Shown piece after piece: positions 1 through 9,717 of a stretch of DNA of 64,000 bases. How positions within the stretch are numbered: the first letter of the stretch is position 1; each line of letters opens with the position of its first letter. Made by a program: the position numbers and the translations under genes. The notes beneath the pieces were generated by a model that saw only the letters and a program-made list of their open reading frames with translations, was not told the origin of the DNA and did not search any database. The DNA is from Acinetobacter tandoii DSM 14970 = CIP 107469 (lineage in GTDB: Bacteria; Pseudomonadota; Gammaproteobacteria; Pseudomonadales; Moraxellaceae): NCBI RefSeq assembly GCF_000400735.1, contig NZ_KE007366.1:310001-374000 (forward strand), given 5' to 3'.

Positions 1-28
1 GACGCTCTACCAACTGAGCTAAGCGCCC
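1..28 (-). tRNA. tRNA-Val (partial, 5' end only)
   Basis: These 28 bases are identical to the 5' part (acceptor strand, D arm and start of the anticodon stem) of the complete tRNA-Val genes further right. The anticodon lies outside the window, so the Val assignment rests on identity with those copies. It is the last visible member of the minus-strand array. Confidence 0.8.
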
Positions 29-122
29 TGAAGAATAAAAATAGAGACCTATTTTTACAAAACCGAGATAAAGGTGCTTTATCTGGATTAAACATCTTAT
101 TCAGGGAAATAAGATATTAAAA

Positions 123-199
123 TGGCGCAGCGGACGGGGCTCGAACCCGCGACCCTCGGCGTGACAGGCCGATATTCTAACCAACTGAACTACCGCTGC
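123..199 (-). tRNA. tRNA-Asp(GTC), anticodon-stem variant TCGGC/GCCGA
   Basis: A 77-base cloverleaf with encoded CCA. The acceptor stem GCAGCGG pairs with CCGCTGC, the anticodon loop is CTGTCAC with anticodon GTC, and the T-loop is TTCGAGC. The anticodon stem is TCGGC/GCCGA, shared with the copy at 606-682 but different from the two other Asp copies. Confidence 0.95.
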
Positions 200-242
200 A
201 ACACGGAATTCTTAAAACCAAATCCACAACATGTCAAAATTA

Positions 243-318
243 TGGTGGGCGCTGACGGGATCGAACCGCCGACATTCTGCTTGTAAGGCAGACGCTCTAC
301 CAACTGAGCTAAGCGCCC
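243..318 (-). tRNA. tRNA-Val(TAC)
   Basis: A 76-base cloverleaf with encoded CCA, acceptor stem GGGCGCT/AGCGCCC, anticodon loop CTTACAA (anticodon TAC) and anticodon stem TCTGC/GCAGA. It is identical to the other complete Val copies in the array. Confidence 0.95.
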
Positions 319-418
319 TAAGGCATTAAAAATAGCATCACTATTTTTAGGATGCAAGATAAACACTAAGGATTATCTTTTAAAACACAGCTTGTCAAAC
401 TGTTAAACTTCTCTGAAA

Positions 419-495
419 TGGCGCAGCGGACGGGGCTCGAACCCGCGACCCCCGGCGTGACAGGCCGGTATTCTAACCAACTGAACTACCACTGC
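419..495 (-). tRNA. tRNA-Asp(GTC), variant with acceptor-stem wobble
   Basis: A 77-base tRNA with anticodon GTC. The anticodon stem is CCGGC/GCCGG. The acceptor strand is GCAGTGG rather than GCAGCGG, so the fifth pair becomes T-G (a G-U wobble in RNA). This is the only copy here with that change. It should still fold, so it is probably functional. Confidence 0.93.
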
Positions 496-508
496 ATCGC
501 AAAGAATA

Positions 509-584
509 TGGTGGGCGCTGACGGGATCGAACCGCCGACATTCTGCTTGTAAGGCAGACGCTCTACCAACTGAGCTAAGCGCCC
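509..584 (-). tRNA. tRNA-Val(TAC)
   Basis: A complete 76-base copy with anticodon TAC and encoded CCA, separated from the Asp gene at 419-495 by only 13 bases. Co-transcription with the rest of the array is likely. Confidence 0.95.
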
Positions 585-605
585 TCAAAAGCTATTTTGT
601 ATAAA

Positions 606-682
606 TGGCGCAGCGGACGGGGCTCGAACCCGCGACCCTCGGCGTGACAGGCCGATATTCTAACCAACTGAACTACCGCTGC
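606..682 (-). tRNA. tRNA-Asp(GTC), anticodon-stem variant TCGGC/GCCGA
   Basis: A complete 77-base tRNA-Asp with anticodon GTC and encoded CCA. It carries the same anticodon stem as the copy at 123-199. Confidence 0.95.
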
Positions 683-732
683 ACTTACACAATATCGCAT
701 TTGTGGTACAAACAATTATTAAACTCATCAAG

Positions 733-809
733 TGGCGCAGCGGACGGGGCTCGAACCCGCGACCCCCGGCGTGACAGGCCGGTATTCTAACCAACTGAAC
801 TACCGCTGC
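733..809 (-). tRNA. tRNA-Asp(GTC), anticodon-stem variant CCGGC/GCCGG
   Basis: A complete 77-base tRNA-Asp with anticodon GTC, acceptor stem GCAGCGG/CCGCTGC and encoded CCA. With 606-682 it breaks the strict Val/Asp alternation, because two Asp genes are adjacent here. Confidence 0.95.
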
Positions 810-832
810 ACTGAGAGTTTAACGTAAAGGCT

Positions 833-908
833 TGGTGGGCGCTGACGGGATCGAACCGCCGACATTCTGCTTGTAAGGCAGACGCTCTACCAACTGAGCT
901 AAGCGCCC
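833..908 (-). tRNA. tRNA-Val(TAC), first gene of the array
   Basis: A complete 76-base tRNA-Val with anticodon TAC and encoded CCA. It is the promoter-proximal member of the minus-strand array, with the promoter at 936-963 just upstream. Confidence 0.95.
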
Positions 909-935
909 TTAACGTCTTCATCGTTTGTGTGGTGC

Positions 936-963
936 ATTATAGAGAATCCTGACCGAGTGTCAA
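936..963 (-). promoter_or_regulatory. sigma70-type promoter of the tRNA array
   Basis: On the minus strand a perfect -35 TTGACA (958-963) and a perfect -10 TATAAT (936-941) are separated by 16 bases. The -10 is followed by GCACC, a GC-containing discriminator common at stable-RNA promoters. It lies about 28 bases upstream of the first tRNA. I see nothing else gene-like in 964-1136. Confidence 0.9.
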
Positions 964-1136
964 ACGCTTTTCTCACTGTTTTCATAATTTTATGTTTGAG
1001 TGATTAAAAAATAAGTGTTTTGCTATAAAAACAAGCAAATTCTGCAAGTTATTTCAAAAGTATGCGTATTTTTTACACATAGCCTCTATCTTTATTTTTA
1101 AACATTTTTAACGCCATAGATGAAAATGACGACGCT

Positions 1137-1643
1137 TTAACTTAAATTTAATGTTTGTTCCGAAATATAGACCAACGCATTTTCAGGAATCAGTTCAAAT
1201 AATTCGATGACATCTTGATTGCGCATGCGGATACAACCATGTGACATTGGAATACCCATGGGTTCGCTATCTGGTGTACCGTGAATATAAATATAACGAT
1301 TGAAGGTATCGCATCCCTCACCTTGATTAAACTGTGGCTCTAAACCAGCAAGCCATAAAATACGTGACAAGATCCAGTCACGTTCTGGAAATGCTGTGGC
1401 AAGCTCCAGATCATAAACCTCCCCTGTTTCTTTACGTGCAATAAAGACTGCATTAATTGGTGAAAACTCACCAAACTTTAACGCCACTTTGTGCCATCCT
1501 CTTGGTGTCTTGCCACTATTTTCTTGTTCACCAATCCCATTTTTACCCGATGAAATCACATAGAATTTATTATGCTTAGGCAGTTGCAAAGTCTGCTCTG
1601 CTAAATCGATTAAAATATCTGCTTGTTGTAATGAATATTGCAT
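1137..1643 (-). CDS. elsL: YkuD-family L,D-carboxypeptidase, ElsL-like, cytoplasmic
   Basis: A 168-residue YkuD (L,D-transpeptidase catalytic) domain with almost nothing else. The active-site signature is visible: His121 in HGTP and Ser134-His135-Gly136-Cys137-Ile138-Arg139, with Cys137 the expected nucleophile. There is no signal peptide, membrane segment or LysM domain, so the protein should be cytoplasmic, unlike classical L,D-transpeptidases. In A. baumannii a YkuD protein of this kind (ElsL, also called LdtK) replaces LdcA and trims the terminal D-Ala from recycled tetrapeptides in peptidoglycan recycling. I infer the same role from size, lack of export signal and genus. The start is supported by AGGACAG upstream of the ATG. 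Alternative: an uncharacterised cytoplasmic YkuD enzyme. Confidence 0.8.
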   Translation of the reverse strand: MQYSLQQADILIDLAEQTLQLPKHNKFYVISSGKNGIGEQENSGKTPRGWHKVALKFGEFSPINAVFIARKETGEVYDLELATAFPERDWILSRILWLAGLEPQFNQGEGCDTFNRYIYIHGTPDSEPMGIPMSHGCIRMRNQDVIELFELIPENALVYISEQTLNLS

Positions 1644-1684
1644 TGAACTGTCCTAAAAAACGTGCAATTAGTTATGAGCATTAT

Positions 1685-2059
1685 CTATCGTGCTTCACTC
1701 GAAACTGGTTCCGGGCGCAACCATAACCAGATTGCAACAATCAACATGGTCAAATCTGTAAAGACTTTGACCGCAAAAGGCGCTGTTGTAAATAGCATCA
1801 ATACGCCACTGAGCAGCATCATGCTGGAAGCAATCCATTTAGCTTTGCGTGGTACAGTGCCATTTTCACGCCAAGCTCGAAGTGTTGCGCCATGCTTTGG
1901 ATGATTTAACAACCAATCATCTACTTGTGGCCAACCTTTTGAGGCTGCCCACGCGGCTAAAATTAAAAATACTGTTGTTGGCATACCAGGTAGTACAGCA
2001 CCAATAAAGCCAAGGATGACAAAAAGCACCACTAAACTTCGCCAAAACACTATCTTCAT
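1685..2059 (-). CDS. YbaN/DUF454 family inner membrane protein
   Basis: A 124-residue membrane protein. The N-terminal hydrophobic segment (VVLFVILGFIGAVLPGMPTT) carries the LP-GMP-T signature of DUF454 (E. coli YbaN). A loop rich in Trp, Pro and His follows, then two more hydrophobic stretches toward the C-terminus. The function of the family is unknown. I chose the ATG at 2059 over a TTG two codons upstream because AGGG lies seven bases before the ATG. The gene is 41 bases upstream of elsL on the same strand, so the two may be co-transcribed. Confidence 0.85.
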   Translation of the reverse strand: MKIVFWRSLVVLFVILGFIGAVLPGMPTTVFLILAAWAASKGWPQVDDWLLNHPKHGATLRAWRENGTVPRKAKWIASSMMLLSGVLMLFTTAPFAVKVFTDLTMLIVAIWLWLRPEPVSSEAR

Positions 2060-2155
2060 CTTCAAGCCCTAATCTAGAATTGCGCTAGTATAAAATGTTT
2101 TTACACTTTATCCTTTTTAAATTCTGTACATTGTTCTGCCGTTTCGGTTTTCACT

Positions 2156-3034
2156 ATGTTTCCAACCTTACAACAAGACCATCTTTTTGAACCATGGCTC
2201 AATTTTAAAAATCCGCTGGTGAGGCAATTGGCTTTTAGCCTTGCCAGCCCCAATATTCTAAGTGCCTATCCCGATCAATTTGACGTTCAACAGTCATTTC
2301 AATTTCATACAGAGTCGTTTTGGACTCAGTACTTTCACCTCTACCAAACTCGTTTAGATTATTTAGATCAACATCCAACTGAATTAGAAAACTTTTTAAA
2401 TCAATTAAAAAGCACTCGACTAGGATTACGCTTTGAAATGTTTATTTGGTTTTGGTTATGTGATCATAATTATCACCCTTATGAACTTTTAGGGCACAGC
2501 ATCCAACAAATTGCTGGCCCTAAAACTTTAGGCGAATTGGATTTTTTACTTAAAAATACGCAGACCAATCAAATTGAACATTGGGAAGTGGCTTTAAAAT
2601 ACTATTTAGCAGAATGTGATTTTTCTTTTCCGCATTGGTATGGGCTTAATCGGACAGATACATTAAAACGTAAATTAAACCATTTTACCCAAAAGCAGTT
2701 TCAATTTGATCAAGCACTGAATTACCCAATACAACAACGCTTTGTCATCTTAAAGGGGCAACTATATTTGCCTTTGCATGCAACCACACAGCAAATCCCA
2801 CATTGGCTGAACTCACATAGAAGAATAGGCTTGTGGGGCTATGATTTTATTCCTCAAACAGCATTCCCCTATCGCTTACAACGCCACGAATGGCTCTGCC
2901 CTCATGCTGCTGCAACCAGTGTAACACCTCTGCTCTGGACTGATGGTTTGTATTGTTATTTGGATAAAGATGGGGAACAAAATTTTTATATGTATCGCAA
3001 CCGCCCTCTGCTACAGCATTACGTTCAGCATTAA
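2156..3034 (+). CDS. DUF1853 family protein
   Basis: A 292-residue soluble protein rich in aromatic residues and His. The central block resembles DUF1853 (COG3782): GELDFLL around residue 128, EVALKYYL around 145, and a later YGLNRTDTLKRKL. These acidic and lysine positions in a D..E-x-K-like arrangement are reminiscent of restriction-like nuclease folds, but that is only an impression. No signal peptide or membrane segment is visible. It is transcribed away from the DUF454 gene across a short AT-rich gap. Family function is unknown; confidence in the family is good and in any function low. Confidence 0.75.
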   Translation: MFPTLQQDHLFEPWLNFKNPLVRQLAFSLASPNILSAYPDQFDVQQSFQFHTESFWTQYFHLYQTRLDYLDQHPTELENFLNQLKSTRLGLRFEMFIWFWLCDHNYHPYELLGHSIQQIAGPKTLGELDFLLKNTQTNQIEHWEVALKYYLAECDFSFPHWYGLNRTDTLKRKLNHFTQKQFQFDQALNYPIQQRFVILKGQLYLPLHATTQQIPHWLNSHRRIGLWGYDFIPQTAFPYRLQRHEWLCPHAAATSVTPLLWTDGLYCYLDKDGEQNFYMYRNRPLLQHYVQH

Positions 3035-3149
3035 AATGACGCCATATACATTCTTTAACTTTTTTATAATAAAATCATGGTACTGTTTATGCTGAATGTT
3101 TTTTAATCTATATGTGCTCAAGATAATAATTCATGTTTTGGAGAACACT

Positions 3150-3290
3150 ATGAAAAAAGCAATCGCGATCTCATTACTACTCACTTTTTTTCTAGCAGGC
3201 TGTAATACGGTCGCAGGTGTAGGTAAAGACGTTTCCAAAGTTGGAGATGTGGTTACAGACAGCGCAGAAAAATCAGCAGACAAATTATAA
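3150..3290 (+). CDS. small entericidin-like lipoprotein
   Basis: A 46-residue lipoprotein. The signal sequence starts MKKAIAISLLL and ends in a lipobox LAGC, with the acylated Cys near residue 17. The mature part is about 30 residues with the pattern NTVAGVGKDVSKVGDVV, typical of the entericidin EcnA/EcnB family (small membrane-associated lipoproteins). The start is set by GGAG seven bases before this ATG; an upstream in-frame start at 3096 would put 18 unlikely residues before the signal peptide. It is a stand-alone gene with its own terminator at 3311. Confidence 0.85.
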   Translation: MKKAIAISLLLTFFLAGCNTVAGVGKDVSKVGDVVTDSAEKSADKL

Positions 3291-3310
3291 TCCCCCAAAA
3301 GAACATCAAG

Positions 3311-3338
3311 ACCTTATCAAAACGATAAGGTTTTTTTT
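3311..3338 (+). terminator. rho-independent terminator of the small lipoprotein gene
   Basis: An 8-bp stem ACCTTATC/GATAAGGT with a five-base loop, followed directly by a run of T. It lies 20 bases after the lipoprotein stop codon. Confidence 0.9.
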
Positions 3339-3379
3339 ATATCAAAACTCCCTTTCTTGATTCGATTCGCCTATCATAG

Positions 3380-4540
<1,161 letters not shown>

Positions 4541-4562
4541 GACTTTTGAATAAACAGAGAAT

Positions 4563-4592
4563 AAAAAACCCATGTTGAACATGGGTTTTTTA
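4563..4592. terminator. bidirectional terminator between dapE and the chp operon
   Basis: The inverted repeat CCCATG/CATGGG sits between an A-run on the left and a T-run on the right, so it can end transcription from both sides. It lies between the convergent dapE (plus) and the chpC-like gene (minus). Confidence 0.9.
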
Positions 4593-4604
4593 TTGTTGAA
4601 GCTT

Positions 4605-5069
4605 TTATGAGTTAATACCTAAACTGGCTTGAATCTGGACTACATTCGGGACTTGGAACGTTTGTTCGCCCATTCTCACATACTGAAACACCATAGGATC
4701 AGTAACTGTCATTTCTTCGTCAACCACCTCAGAAATACGAACACGTACAGATTTCGGCATTTCATTACACATCAAGGCAAAACGCTGATCTACTTCATCA
4801 CCTTCAATCACCAATGCAACACCTGTCTCTTTTGCAGGATCATTCACCGCATAAACAGGTAATTTTACATCGTGCCACTCTACTGAAGAAACATGTGTCT
4901 GGCTATCCAATGCGGAAAGTACAATGTTTTGAGGTAATAACATCGCAACTTTGCCATAACACTGAATGATATAAGCATCAATAAATCCAGTAGAAACTGT
5001 AATAAGATGATGTAACTCTTGCTGACTAATTTGGTCTAAAACCGATTTATTCGCGATTTTTCCACTCAT
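4605..5069 (-). CDS. CheW-like protein, ChpC-like, end of the Pil-Chp operon
   Basis: A 154-residue CheW-domain protein. Features of the fold are visible: a core strand pattern around IIQCYGKVAMLLPQNIV, then VKLPVYAV, then ALVIEGDEVDQRFALMCNEMP. It would be a coupling protein linking PilJ to ChpA or tuning it. Position directly behind chpA and the CheW fold match ChpC of Pseudomonas aeruginosa, but similarity should be confirmed before using that name. The ATG at 5069 is preferred to the TTG at 5072; GGGGTAA (containing the chpA stop) supplies the ribosome site, so translation is likely coupled to chpA. Confidence 0.75.
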   Translation of the reverse strand: MSGKIANKSVLDQISQQELHHLITVSTGFIDAYIIQCYGKVAMLLPQNIVLSALDSQTHVSSVEWHDVKLPVYAVNDPAKETGVALVIEGDEVDQRFALMCNEMPKSVRVRISEVVDEEMTVTDPMVFQYVRMGEQTFQVPNVVQIQASLGINS

Positions 5070-5073
5070 CAAA

Positions 5074-8000
5074 TTACCCCTGTTTCACAGTCAAAAGACT
5101 TTCTATGTTATTCAACAATTCAGCCTCTTGGAATGGTTTACCCATATAATGAGTTACACCCAAACTAAATGCTCGTTCACGATGCTTTTCACCCGTACGT
5201 GATGTAATCATGATAATTGGGAGTTGCTTATGAACTTCGTGGTGACGAATTAAGTTAGTTACTTCAAATCCGTCCATACGTGGCATTTCAATATCTAACA
5301 GCATTAAATCAGGTTTGACATTTTCTAACTGCTCCATGGCATCCACACCATCTTTCGCAGTGACGACATCATAACCTTGGCGCTCTAATAGACGTGAAGT
5401 AACTTTACGTACTGTAACCGAGTCATCGACAATCATGATTAAACGACGTGTATTGCTATAACGATAAGAATCACGTTGATCATGGCCATGTTTCACACGT
5501 TGTGTGGTTTGCACTTGACGGGCAATATTTTGTCCATCCAAAATCAAACACACTTGTCCATCACCTAGAATCGTTGCACCTGCTATCGCACCAATTGCAG
5601 CAAATTGCTGGCCAATTGGTTTCACGACAATTTGCGCACGTGAACCAATCAATTGATCAACCAATAAGGCAATCGTTTGACCACTATTACCCTTAATTAA
5701 CAATACAGGTAACGAATGAGCAATATTGCTTAAACGCGGTAAAGGCTGATTGGAAACAAATTCAGAAAGATAACGTAACTTATAGCTTTGATTATCAATT
5801 TTGAAATAATCTTCTTTACTATTAAAGTAAGTTTCCAAAGTCGTTGGTGCAATTCGAATGATGCGCTCAATTTGTGCCAAAGGAATTGCAAATTGCTGAT
5901 CCCCAGATTTCACCATTAAGGCATCACTTACTGCTACAGTCGTTGGAACGCGGATACTAAAACTTGTTCCTTTTCCAAGGGTTGAATCTACAGTGACATG
6001 ACCACCCAACGCCTTAATCGAGCTTTGTACGACATCCAGACCAACACCTCGCCCAGAAATTTGAGTTACTTGCTGTGCAGTACTGAAACCAGGATGGAAA
6101 ATCAACTGCAGAATTTCTTCTTTTTCAAGTAATTGATCTTCTTTCATCAAACCTAAAGAAATGGCTTTTTCTTTAATTCGATTTACGTCAATCCCTTTAC
6201 CATCGTCATGGAATTCAACCATAACATCCGTACCTTGACGGCTAATATTGAGTTCAATTTTCCCAACTTCAGGTTTATTTGCCAACTGACGCTGCGCGGG
6301 ATCTTCAATACCGTGGTCGATGGCATTTCGTAACATATGCTCAAGTGGCGTGACTAACCGCTCAAGAATAGTACGATCCAACTCTCCTTCAGTATTATTT
6401 ACAATTAACTCAGCAGGTCTATTTAAGGTTGAAGCTGTCTGACGCACAATACGTTGCAAACGAGGCAATAAGCGTGAGAATGGAACCAAGCGGGTTCGCA
6501 TTAAGCCTTCTTGAATTTCGGCCTGAATACGAGATTGCTGTAATAACAAACCCTCTGTATCGCGAATTTTTTCAGCCAAAGTACTCTTGAAGTCGACCAA
6601 ATCCGAAGCAGATTCTGCCAATGATTTAGACAACTGATTTAATGATGAATATTGGTCCATTTCCAATGGGTCAAAGTCGGCGTATCGACCACCTTCACTG
6701 CCATGTTTGGCAATAATTTGCGACTCTAATTCCCCTTCCATTCGACGTAACTGGTCAGCAAGACGCTTAATCGCCAATTCCATTTCATTCAATGTATTGC
6801 CTAATTGACCAAGATCCATCTCGATACGTGAACGGTTAATCGAATTTTCGCCTGATAAATCAATCATCTTCTCAATCAAATCGGCTGAAATTCGGATCAT
6901 TTCATTCGATTGATCATTGGCTCCAAAACTTTCCCACTCACCCATCATTGCTGGTGGCTCTGCTCCATCCCCTTGAATAAATTCAAAACTTGGTGCAGTT
7001 ATTGGCGAGTAATCTGAGCTGCTTCGCGTTGGTAATTGAACAGTGACATCTGTATATTCAATCGCTTCCAAGCCTGCTTTTAAACTGTCAAAATTACTAT
7101 AATCATGATCAAAAATAGCATGTCTTAACCATGTAATCGTGGTTTTGAGCAGCGGATCATAAACATTTGAATTGAAGTGATGTACGGCGAACTGTTCGAA
7201 AGCACTTTCTAAACGATATGCAATCGCTCCTACAGGCTCAATTTCAACCATGCGTGCACCACCTTTAAGGCTGTGCGCTGCACGTTGTAATTGAAGTAAT
7301 AAACTACGGTCACTACGTTGCTCGAACCAATGCTGCAACAGTTTTTCCATCGTATCGAAAATTTCTGCAGCTTCTTCGAAGAATGTTTCTTCAACAATTG
7401 AACGTACACTCTCATCAAATGCTAAAGATTCAATATCTTGAATTGATGGTTCAACAATGTTCGGTTCTGATACTGCTTCAACCCAATTTTGAGTTTCGGA
7501 TTCTTCTTCAAATGAACTAACTTCTGCATGTACAGGCTGTACAACTGGAGACTCATTGGTCGCGGCTTCATATAGAGCCATATGCTCAACAGCAGGCAGT
7601 TTTTGTTCTGTAACCACTTCGGTGTCTGTAGATACCACAGCACCAGCAACCAATGCATGAATATTATTTAAAATATCAATTGCTTCAGGAGCCGGATAAT
7701 CAACTTTTTCTTCTCGAATCGTTTGAATACGATCAGCAATGTTGTCCTGAACCAGACGAACAATCTGAATCAGCGCAGGTGATACCTGAATTTGCTGATT
7801 GATAATACGTTCATAAATGGTTTCTAATTCATGTGCAATTAAACCAATATGCGTCGCTTGAATCATGTTTGCACCACCCTTCAAGGTGTGCAAATAACGC
7901 ATTAAATTATTTAATGCTGCAGTATTAGACTGATCACTGCTCCATGTATGTACATCCTGATCAATCCCCATGAGCAGCTCATCAGCTTCCTCGAGGAAGA

Positions 8001-9561
8001 TATCCAACAGGTCTTCGTCAAATTGTCGATTAGCTTCATCTGCATCTACTAATTTCGCATCACTGTGCAAGCGCTTTGACAAAGCCGCAAAGTCAACAAC
8101 TGCAGTCTGAGGGCCAGACTCACTCATTAACTCTGTTTCAAGTTCAGAAGTATTCTCTACAGATGGATTTTCTTCAACTGAATCAAAAATTTCCAGGTCT
8201 TGCTGCACAAATGCAGTTAAATTCTGAAGCACTTGTTCTGCTGGTGTAGATAAACTTATGCGCTGACCCGCAGCCAGCGTATCAAACAGATAAATAAATT
8301 CTTGATGCGCCTGAGCGAATAGCTCATATGCATAGTCAATGTTGAGTAATGTTGGTTTAGCTAAAAGAGCTTGGTAACACTTATCTAAAACCTGAATAAA
8401 ATCATGAATCCCTTGTGAAGCACGGTTATTGGTATGCTCCGCGAGTAAATTCGCTTTTTGACTTAATTGCTCTACATAAATAGGAAATTCATTTTTAATG
8501 CGTTTTTCAAACTCTAGCTCTGCATCCAATAACAGATCAATATCTAATTCTATTAATTTCGATACCAAACCTTGTGGATTTGCACTAGATTCAAATTCTT
8601 CTTGATTAAAACCGTAATTTTCCCATGCCTGATTAAATGTTTGATCAATTTGATTTAAATTTTCAACTTTACCCTGACGTAAAATATGTAAATAGTCACG
8701 CACAAATTCAGCATATTGAATAAGTAATGCTGTCTCATTTGAAGTTGAAACGATTTCTTCTTGTAAAAGCGTCTTAAATAAATTTTCAACTTTTGAACTG
8801 GCATCAAAAATTTGCTGGATATGCGCCATAGACGAACTACCACGCAAAGTATGCAAGGCACGAATCAGTCCATTATAATCAAGCACTTCGTCAGTATCTT
8901 GTTTCAAGAAGCGGTCAATCGTTGCAAGATGTTCTTCAGCTTCTTCAATGAAAATGGATGTCGTCACTTCTTGTAGATCGCTTGATTCAGCAACCACTGC
9001 TTCTTCCACCAATGCAATTTCTGCTCGAGAAGAATTTAATTCCAGTCCAGTCAAATCATCTGGAGATCTGAGTTGATCTGCTAAAGATAACAATTCTTCA
9101 AGTGCAGGTTCAATTGATTGACCTTGTTGTAGCTGCTGCCCCAATAGCACCAGAGGTCTTAAATCAATTTCTATGGGTTTGACCGCTTTGAACTGAGGAT
9201 AAAGCTTAAATTGAAAAACGCGATAAACCGTTTCAGCAAATTTCTGAATCTTAAGCTCTAAAGGTACAGAACCGAAAATAACACGATTTAAAGTATCTTC
9301 AACGGCCCAAGCCACCTCACCAGCAGACTTTGCCCCCACCATTCGCCCCGAGCCTTTCAATGTATGAAAATGGCGTCGAATGATCGTTAAAGTATCCTGA
9401 TCAGAAGGATTTGCTAACCACTGTTCAAAAATGGTATATAATTCTTCAAAAATTTCTTCAATTTCTTCTACAAAGATCTCTAGAATTTCAGCATCTTGGT
9501 CAAGATAACTATCTTCTGGAAGCGTTGTCGTATCGACTAAATTTTTTAATATTTCTTTCAT
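5074..9561 (-). CDS. chpA: ChpA hybrid sensor kinase of the Pil-Chp system
   Basis: A 1495-residue CheA-type hybrid kinase controlling twitching motility. Four histidine phosphotransfer domains are visible by their H-(T/S)-L-(K/R)-G motifs at His66, His237, His558 and His763. Then come the dimerisation segment (about 885-1030), the HATPase with N-box LRNAIDHG (Asn1079) and G-box DDGKGID (1119-1125) plus GRGVGLDVV (1170-1178), a CheW domain (about 1205-1350) and a C-terminal receiver domain (about 1374-1492) with phospho-acceptor Asp1423. P. aeruginosa ChpA is much longer (about 2,470 residues, eight phosphotransfer-like domains), so this is a shorter version with fewer relay sites. It phosphorylates PilG and PilH. 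It is preceded by a 156-base gap after pilJ. Confidence 0.95.
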   Translation of the reverse strand: MKEILKNLVDTTTLPEDSYLDQDAEILEIFVEEIEEIFEELYTIFEQWLANPSDQDTLTIIRRHFHTLKGSGRMVGAKSAGEVAWAVEDTLNRVIFGSVPLELKIQKFAETVYRVFQFKLYPQFKAVKPIEIDLRPLVLLGQQLQQGQSIEPALEELLSLADQLRSPDDLTGLELNSSRAEIALVEEAVVAESSDLQEVTTSIFIEEAEEHLATIDRFLKQDTDEVLDYNGLIRALHTLRGSSSMAHIQQIFDASSKVENLFKTLLQEEIVSTSNETALLIQYAEFVRDYLHILRQGKVENLNQIDQTFNQAWENYGFNQEEFESSANPQGLVSKLIELDIDLLLDAELEFEKRIKNEFPIYVEQLSQKANLLAEHTNNRASQGIHDFIQVLDKCYQALLAKPTLLNIDYAYELFAQAHQEFIYLFDTLAAGQRISLSTPAEQVLQNLTAFVQQDLEIFDSVEENPSVENTSELETELMSESGPQTAVVDFAALSKRLHSDAKLVDADEANRQFDEDLLDIFLEEADELLMGIDQDVHTWSSDQSNTAALNNLMRYLHTLKGGANMIQATHIGLIAHELETIYERIINQQIQVSPALIQIVRLVQDNIADRIQTIREEKVDYPAPEAIDILNNIHALVAGAVVSTDTEVVTEQKLPAVEHMALYEAATNESPVVQPVHAEVSSFEEESETQNWVEAVSEPNIVEPSIQDIESLAFDESVRSIVEETFFEEAAEIFDTMEKLLQHWFEQRSDRSLLLQLQRAAHSLKGGARMVEIEPVGAIAYRLESAFEQFAVHHFNSNVYDPLLKTTITWLRHAIFDHDYSNFDSLKAGLEAIEYTDVTVQLPTRSSSDYSPITAPSFEFIQGDGAEPPAMMGEWESFGANDQSNEMIRISADLIEKMIDLSGENSINRSRIEMDLGQLGNTLNEMELAIKRLADQLRRMEGELESQIIAKHGSEGGRYADFDPLEMDQYSSLNQLSKSLAESASDLVDFKSTLAEKIRDTEGLLLQQSRIQAEIQEGLMRTRLVPFSRLLPRLQRIVRQTASTLNRPAELIVNNTEGELDRTILERLVTPLEHMLRNAIDHGIEDPAQRQLANKPEVGKIELNISRQGTDVMVEFHDDGKGIDVNRIKEKAISLGLMKEDQLLEKEEILQLIFHPGFSTAQQVTQISGRGVGLDVVQSSIKALGGHVTVDSTLGKGTSFSIRVPTTVAVSDALMVKSGDQQFAIPLAQIERIIRIAPTTLETYFNSKEDYFKIDNQSYKLRYLSEFVSNQPLPRLSNIAHSLPVLLIKGNSGQTIALLVDQLIGSRAQIVVKPIGQQFAAIGAIAGATILGDGQVCLILDGQNIARQVQTTQRVKHGHDQRDSYRYSNTRRLIMIVDDSVTVRKVTSRLLERQGYDVVTAKDGVDAMEQLENVKPDLMLLDIEMPRMDGFEVTNLIRHHEVHKQLPIIMITSRTGEKHRERAFSLGVTHYMGKPFQEAELLNNIESLLTVKQG

Positions 9562-9674
9562 AGCTTTGGCTTCTTACGTTTCTCGCCACCATAAAAGGCG
9601 CTAAAACCTGAGTGTAATCATCACGCTGTACCACATTTGCAAATACAGCGCTTCGATGCTTAAAACTAGATGCA

Positions 9675-9701
9675 TATTCCGACCTATGTCAGATCGGAAT
9701 A
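9675..9701. repeat. hairpin in the pilJ-chpA gap
   Basis: An 8-bp perfect inverted repeat TATTCCGA/TCGGAATA with an 11-base loop, 17 bases after the pilJ stop. No T-run follows on either strand, so it is not a classic terminator. It could act as an mRNA processing or stability element separating pilGHIJ from chpA expression. Confidence 0.45.
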
Positions 9702-9717
9702 CCATAGATTAGCTAAC

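Noticed and set aside
403..790. Two 61-residue frames overlapping the tRNA array
   Set aside because: They lie over tRNA genes on either strand; the repeated sequence reflects the tRNA copies, not proteins.
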